64,000 nt of DNA from Actinoplanes italicus (lineage in GTDB: Bacteria; Actinomycetota; Actinomycetes; Mycobacteriales; Micromonosporaceae), in NCBI RefSeq assembly GCF_003001815.1, contig NZ_PVMZ01000007.1, forward strand, positions 372,001 through 436,000. Direction: 5' to 3'. The notes beneath the pieces were generated by a model. It ran no database searches. It had not been told where the DNA came from and worked only from the letters and a program-made list of their open reading frames with translations. Below are positions 61,476 through 64,000 of this stretch, one piece after another (positions within the stretch are counted from its first letter, which is position 1; every line of letters starts with the position of its first letter). Both the position numbers and the translations under genes were made by a program.

Positions 61476-61850
61476 TTAGAGGAGGCCCTCCGCCTCCGCG
61501 ATCATGCAAACGGCGACCAGGCGCAGCAGCGGGAAGCCGGCGGCCAGCCACTCGGCCGTGGTCATCGGGGCGAAGCCGGGCTCGGGCAGCGGACGGCCGA
61601 TCCGGGCGGCGCCGGCCGCCATCGAGCGGGCGTAGGCGGCCAGCCCGTCGGCGTCGGTGATCCGGCCGGCGTCCAGCAGGGCGTCGCGGACCGCGGCGGC
61701 GTGCTGGTCGAGGCGGGCGAGCAGGGCGGGCTCGGCGAAGGCGGCGGTGAGCCCGTCGACACCGACCCGGGCCATCATCTCGTCGAGGAAGGCGCCGGCC
61801 GGGCGGGCAGCGGCGACAGCGGCGGTGATCGGGGCGGCGAAGTTCGTCAT
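61476..61850 (-). CDS. Hypothetical helical protein (possibly DUF6401-like)
   Basis: A 124-residue, Ala-rich helical protein: MTNFAAPITAAVAAARPAGA ... FLDEMMARVGVDGLTAAFAE ... MTTAEWLAAGFPLLRLVAVC. Composition and size recall DUF6401-type proteins found near natural-product genes in actinomycetes, but that match is from memory and weak. No biosynthetic gene lies nearby. It is the same direction as LamG and HrpA, but gaps of 58 and 81 bp leave operon status open. Confidence 0.6.
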   Translation of the reverse strand: MTNFAAPITAAVAAARPAGAFLDEMMARVGVDGLTAAFAEPALLARLDQHAAAVRDALLDAGRITDADGLAAYARSMAAGAARIGRPLPEPGFAPMTTAEWLAAGFPLLRLVAVCMIAEAEGLL

Positions 61851-61931
61851 GCCGAGAACCCTAGGAGGCGCCGCCCGGTCACGACAGGGGCGTGACCGAA
61901 CGGCACCTACAGCGCACCGAGCTGCAACCGA

Positions 61932-64000
61932 CTAGAGCGGCAGAGCGTCCATCGCCTTGAATATGCGCTTGTCGGAGACGGGGTACGCGGTGCCGAGCGC
62001 CTGCGCGAAGTAGTTGATCCGCAGCTCCTCGATCATCCAGCGGATCTCCCGCAATCCCTCGGTGGCGGGACCGTTGGCGGGTGCTGAATTACGCAGTTCG
62101 CGGTACTCCGACTCGATCTCGTGGATCTGCGTGGTCAGCTGACGGTCGCGGGCCAGACTGCCGCCGAGGCGGTCCAGCCGGTGGACGATGCCGCGCAGGT
62201 AGCGAGGCATCTGGTGCAGCTGACGCCATCCGGCCTCGGTCGCGAACCCGGCGTGGACCAGGCCCTTGAGCTGCTGCCGGATGTCGGCGAGCGCGGGCAG
62301 GTAGGCCGGATCACGCAACGACTTGAGGCGCTGCTCCACGTCGTACGTCGTGGCGAGCACCGCCCGCACCTGGGTGACGAGGTTGGCGACCGCGTCCACG
62401 AGGTCCTGCCGGACGGTGTCGCGCAGGGACGCGAACTCGACCGACGACCACACCGGGCCGCCCGCGTCGGCGACGAGCCGGTCCACGGCGGCGCCCGCGC
62501 AGTCGTCGAGCAGGTCGGCGATCGACCGGTACGGGTTGGCGCGCGACAGCTCGAGTTTGGCACGGTTGTCGAGCCGCCCCTGCAGGAAGCGCGCCGCCGG
62601 TGGCAGCGTGAGCATCAGCAGTCGACGGGTGCCGGCGACCATGGCGACCCGCTGGGACGCCTCGTCCTCGAACACCCGGATCGCCACGCTGTCGCCCTCG
62701 TCGACCAGCGCCGGCCACACGTTGACCTCGTATCCGCCGCGCACCTGGGCGACGCGCCGTGGTATCGCGCCGAAGTCGTTGGCGGTGATGCCGCGCCGCT
62801 CGATGTTGCCGGCCGCCTTGGAGATGGTGGCCTGTACCTTGGGCGCGAGCTGGCGGCGCAGCACCTCGAGGTCACGGCCCTCGGCGACGACGTCACCTGC
62901 TTCGTTGACGATCCGGAAGTTCATCCGCAGATGCTCGGGCACCTGGTCGGGCCGCCACGCGTCGCGCGGCACGATCGTGCCGGTCAGCCGCCGCAGCTCG
63001 TTGCCGATGGCGTCGGGCAGCGGCCCGCGCCGCACCGGCACCCGGTCGAGGACGGCCTCGGCCCAGTCCGGTACCGGCACGAAGCTGGTGCGCAGATGCT
63101 TGGGCAGGGCCCGGATCAGCGCGATCACGACCTCCTTGCGGAAGCCGGGCACCGACCAGCCGAAGTCGTCGGCGTCGATCTTGTTGATCAGGTCGAGCGG
63201 CACCCGCACCGTGACGCCGTCGGCGGGTGAATTGGGCTCGAAACTGTAGGAGAGCGGCATCTTGATGCCACCGGAGAGCCACGCGTCCGGGAACTGGTGG
63301 GGGTCGATGGTGTCCCGGCCCGCATTGACCAGGTCCTCGCGGGTGAAGGTCAGCAGTTCGGGCTTCTCGTGCCGGGCGCGTTTCCACCAGCCGTCGAAAT
63401 GGCGGGCGGAGACGACCTCGCCCGGGATCCTGGCGTCGTACAGCGCGTAGACGGTCTCGTCGTCGACCGCGATGTCACGCCGGCGTGCCCGGTTCTCGAT
63501 CTCGGTGATCTTCTCGAGCAGTCGTTTGTTCTCGCCGAAGAACTTGTGGTGGGTCTCCCAGTCGCCCTCGACGAGCGCGTGCCGGATGAACAGTTCCCGG
63601 GAGACGACCGGATCGACCTTGCCGTAACCGACGCGGCGCCGCCCCACGATCGGCAGTCCGTAGAGGGTCACCTTCTCGAACGCCATCACGGCGCCCATCT
63701 TGCGGTCCCAATGGGGCTCGCTGTAGCTGTGCTTGACCAGGTGCGGAGCGAGTTTCTCGGCCCATTCCGGCTCGATCCGGGCGTTCACCCGGCCCCACAG
63801 CCGGCTGGTCTCGACCAGTTCGGCGGACATCACCCAGCGCGGCTGCCGCTTGAACAGCGCGGACCCCGGGAAGATCGCGAACTTCGCTCCGCGCGCGCCG
63901 ACGTACTCCCGTTTCTCCTGGTCCTTCATGCCGATGTGGCTGAGCAGACCCGCGAGCAGGGCGGTATGCACCGGTTGTGCCGCGACTCCGGCCTCCCAAT
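61932..64000 (-). CDS. hrpA: HrpA-type ATP-dependent RNA helicase, C-terminal part
   Basis: The window holds 689 residues of the C-terminal half of a DEAH-box RNA helicase of the HrpA type; the frame runs off the right edge (WEAGVAAQPVHTALLAGLLS). Visible parts include the OB-fold region (GSALFKRQPRWVMSAELVET; VGYGKVDPVVSRELFIRHAL) and the long HrpA-specific DUF3418 region (VTVRVPLDLINKIDADDFGW ... LRINYFAQALGTAYPVSDKR). The helicase motifs are upstream of the window. HrpA helps rescue stalled ribosomes and processes some RNAs in other bacteria. The GTG at 63971 is internal, not the start. Confidence 0.93.
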   Translation of the reverse strand, partial: WEAGVAAQPVHTALLAGLLSHIGMKDQEKREYVGARGAKFAIFPGSALFKRQPRWVMSAELVETSRLWGRVNARIEPEWAEKLAPHLVKHSYSEPHWDRKMGAVMAFEKVTLYGLPIVGRRRVGYGKVDPVVSRELFIRHALVEGDWETHHKFFGENKRLLEKITEIENRARRRDIAVDDETVYALYDARIPGEVVSARHFDGWWKRARHEKPELLTFTREDLVNAGRDTIDPHQFPDAWLSGGIKMPLSYSFEPNSPADGVTVRVPLDLINKIDADDFGWSVPGFRKEVVIALIRALPKHLRTSFVPVPDWAEAVLDRVPVRRGPLPDAIGNELRRLTGTIVPRDAWRPDQVPEHLRMNFRIVNEAGDVVAEGRDLEVLRRQLAPKVQATISKAAGNIERRGITANDFGAIPRRVAQVRGGYEVNVWPALVDEGDSVAIRVFEDEASQRVAMVAGTRRLLMLTLPPAARFLQGRLDNRAKLELSRANPYRSIADLLDDCAGAAVDRLVADAGGPVWSSVEFASLRDTVRQDLVDAVANLVTQVRAVLATTYDVEQRLKSLRDPAYLPALADIRQQLKGLVHAGFATEAGWRQLHQMPRYLRGIVHRLDRLGGSLARDRQLTTQIHEIESEYRELRNSAPANGPATEGLREIRWMIEELRINYFAQALGTAYPVSDKRIFKAMDALPL

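Overview
This is a GC-rich actinobacterial chromosome segment of about 64 kb. Mycothiol synthesis (mshC), F420-dependent chemistry, GTG starts, DUF5703, a DUF6244-like small protein, a UVR-containing Clp ATPase under a HAIR-type operator and glucosyl-3-phosphoglycerate synthase together point to Micromonosporaceae, most like Actinoplanes. That is inference from gene content; no marker such as rRNA is present. No tRNA, rRNA, CRISPR array, transposase or prophage gene was recognised.

Layout. 1-4.1 kb: leftward mshC / SCO1664-type / DUF3090 / histidine phosphatase / F420 LLM oxidoreductase block. 4.2-8.6 kb: aldo/keto reductase, a NarL-type two-component pair with a tandemly duplicated start-codon junction, and a membrane gene broken by one extra G. 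8.9-12.9 kb: DUF5703, a His-tailed protein, M20 peptidase, hemerythrin-like protein, LysR regulator. 13.0-16.3 kb: ClpC-like ATPase and a divergent NYN-domain protein sharing a HAIR-like operator. 16.7-21.5 kb: a four-gene FtsK/SpoIIIE-type ATPase cassette, the best candidate for an undescribed machine. 21.5-26.6 kb: small acidic protein, DksA/TraR protein, degenerate uridine-kinase-like protein, receiver-less winged-helix regulator, SecA2. 26.6-31.0 kb: two sugar-type dehydrogenases divergent from gpgS and a GT4 glycosyltransferase. 31.1-36.6 kb: stress/sensory island with two STAS-HATPase fusions, CheB, CheR-PAS and a sigma-STAS fusion. 36.6-41.7 kb: 61-bp and 7-bp repeats, then a 1,139-residue low-complexity protein. 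41.9-49.9 kb: GCS2 ligase, cobalamin genes (cobE-like, cobB, cobO, chelatase with B12 riboswitch), FGGY kinase. 50.0-58.9 kb: citrate synthase, Usp, GGDEF-EAL, exonuclease III, and a SpoIIE phosphatase coupled to a B12 protein with the CarH-type W-x9-EH motif. 58.9-60.3 kb: repeat-filled non-coding DNA. 60.3-64 kb: small genes, a secreted LamG protein and the C-terminal part of HrpA.

Themes. Signalling by partner switching (STAS, HATPase, SpoIIE, sigma-STAS) recurs, and B12 appears both as a biosynthetic product and as a likely sensor ligand. Three operon junctions (6360, 17881, 29846) carry extra DNA that forms a mini-ORF whose start and stop both overlap the neighbours, so translational coupling is kept; this looks like a recurring way in which operon junctions grow in this genome.
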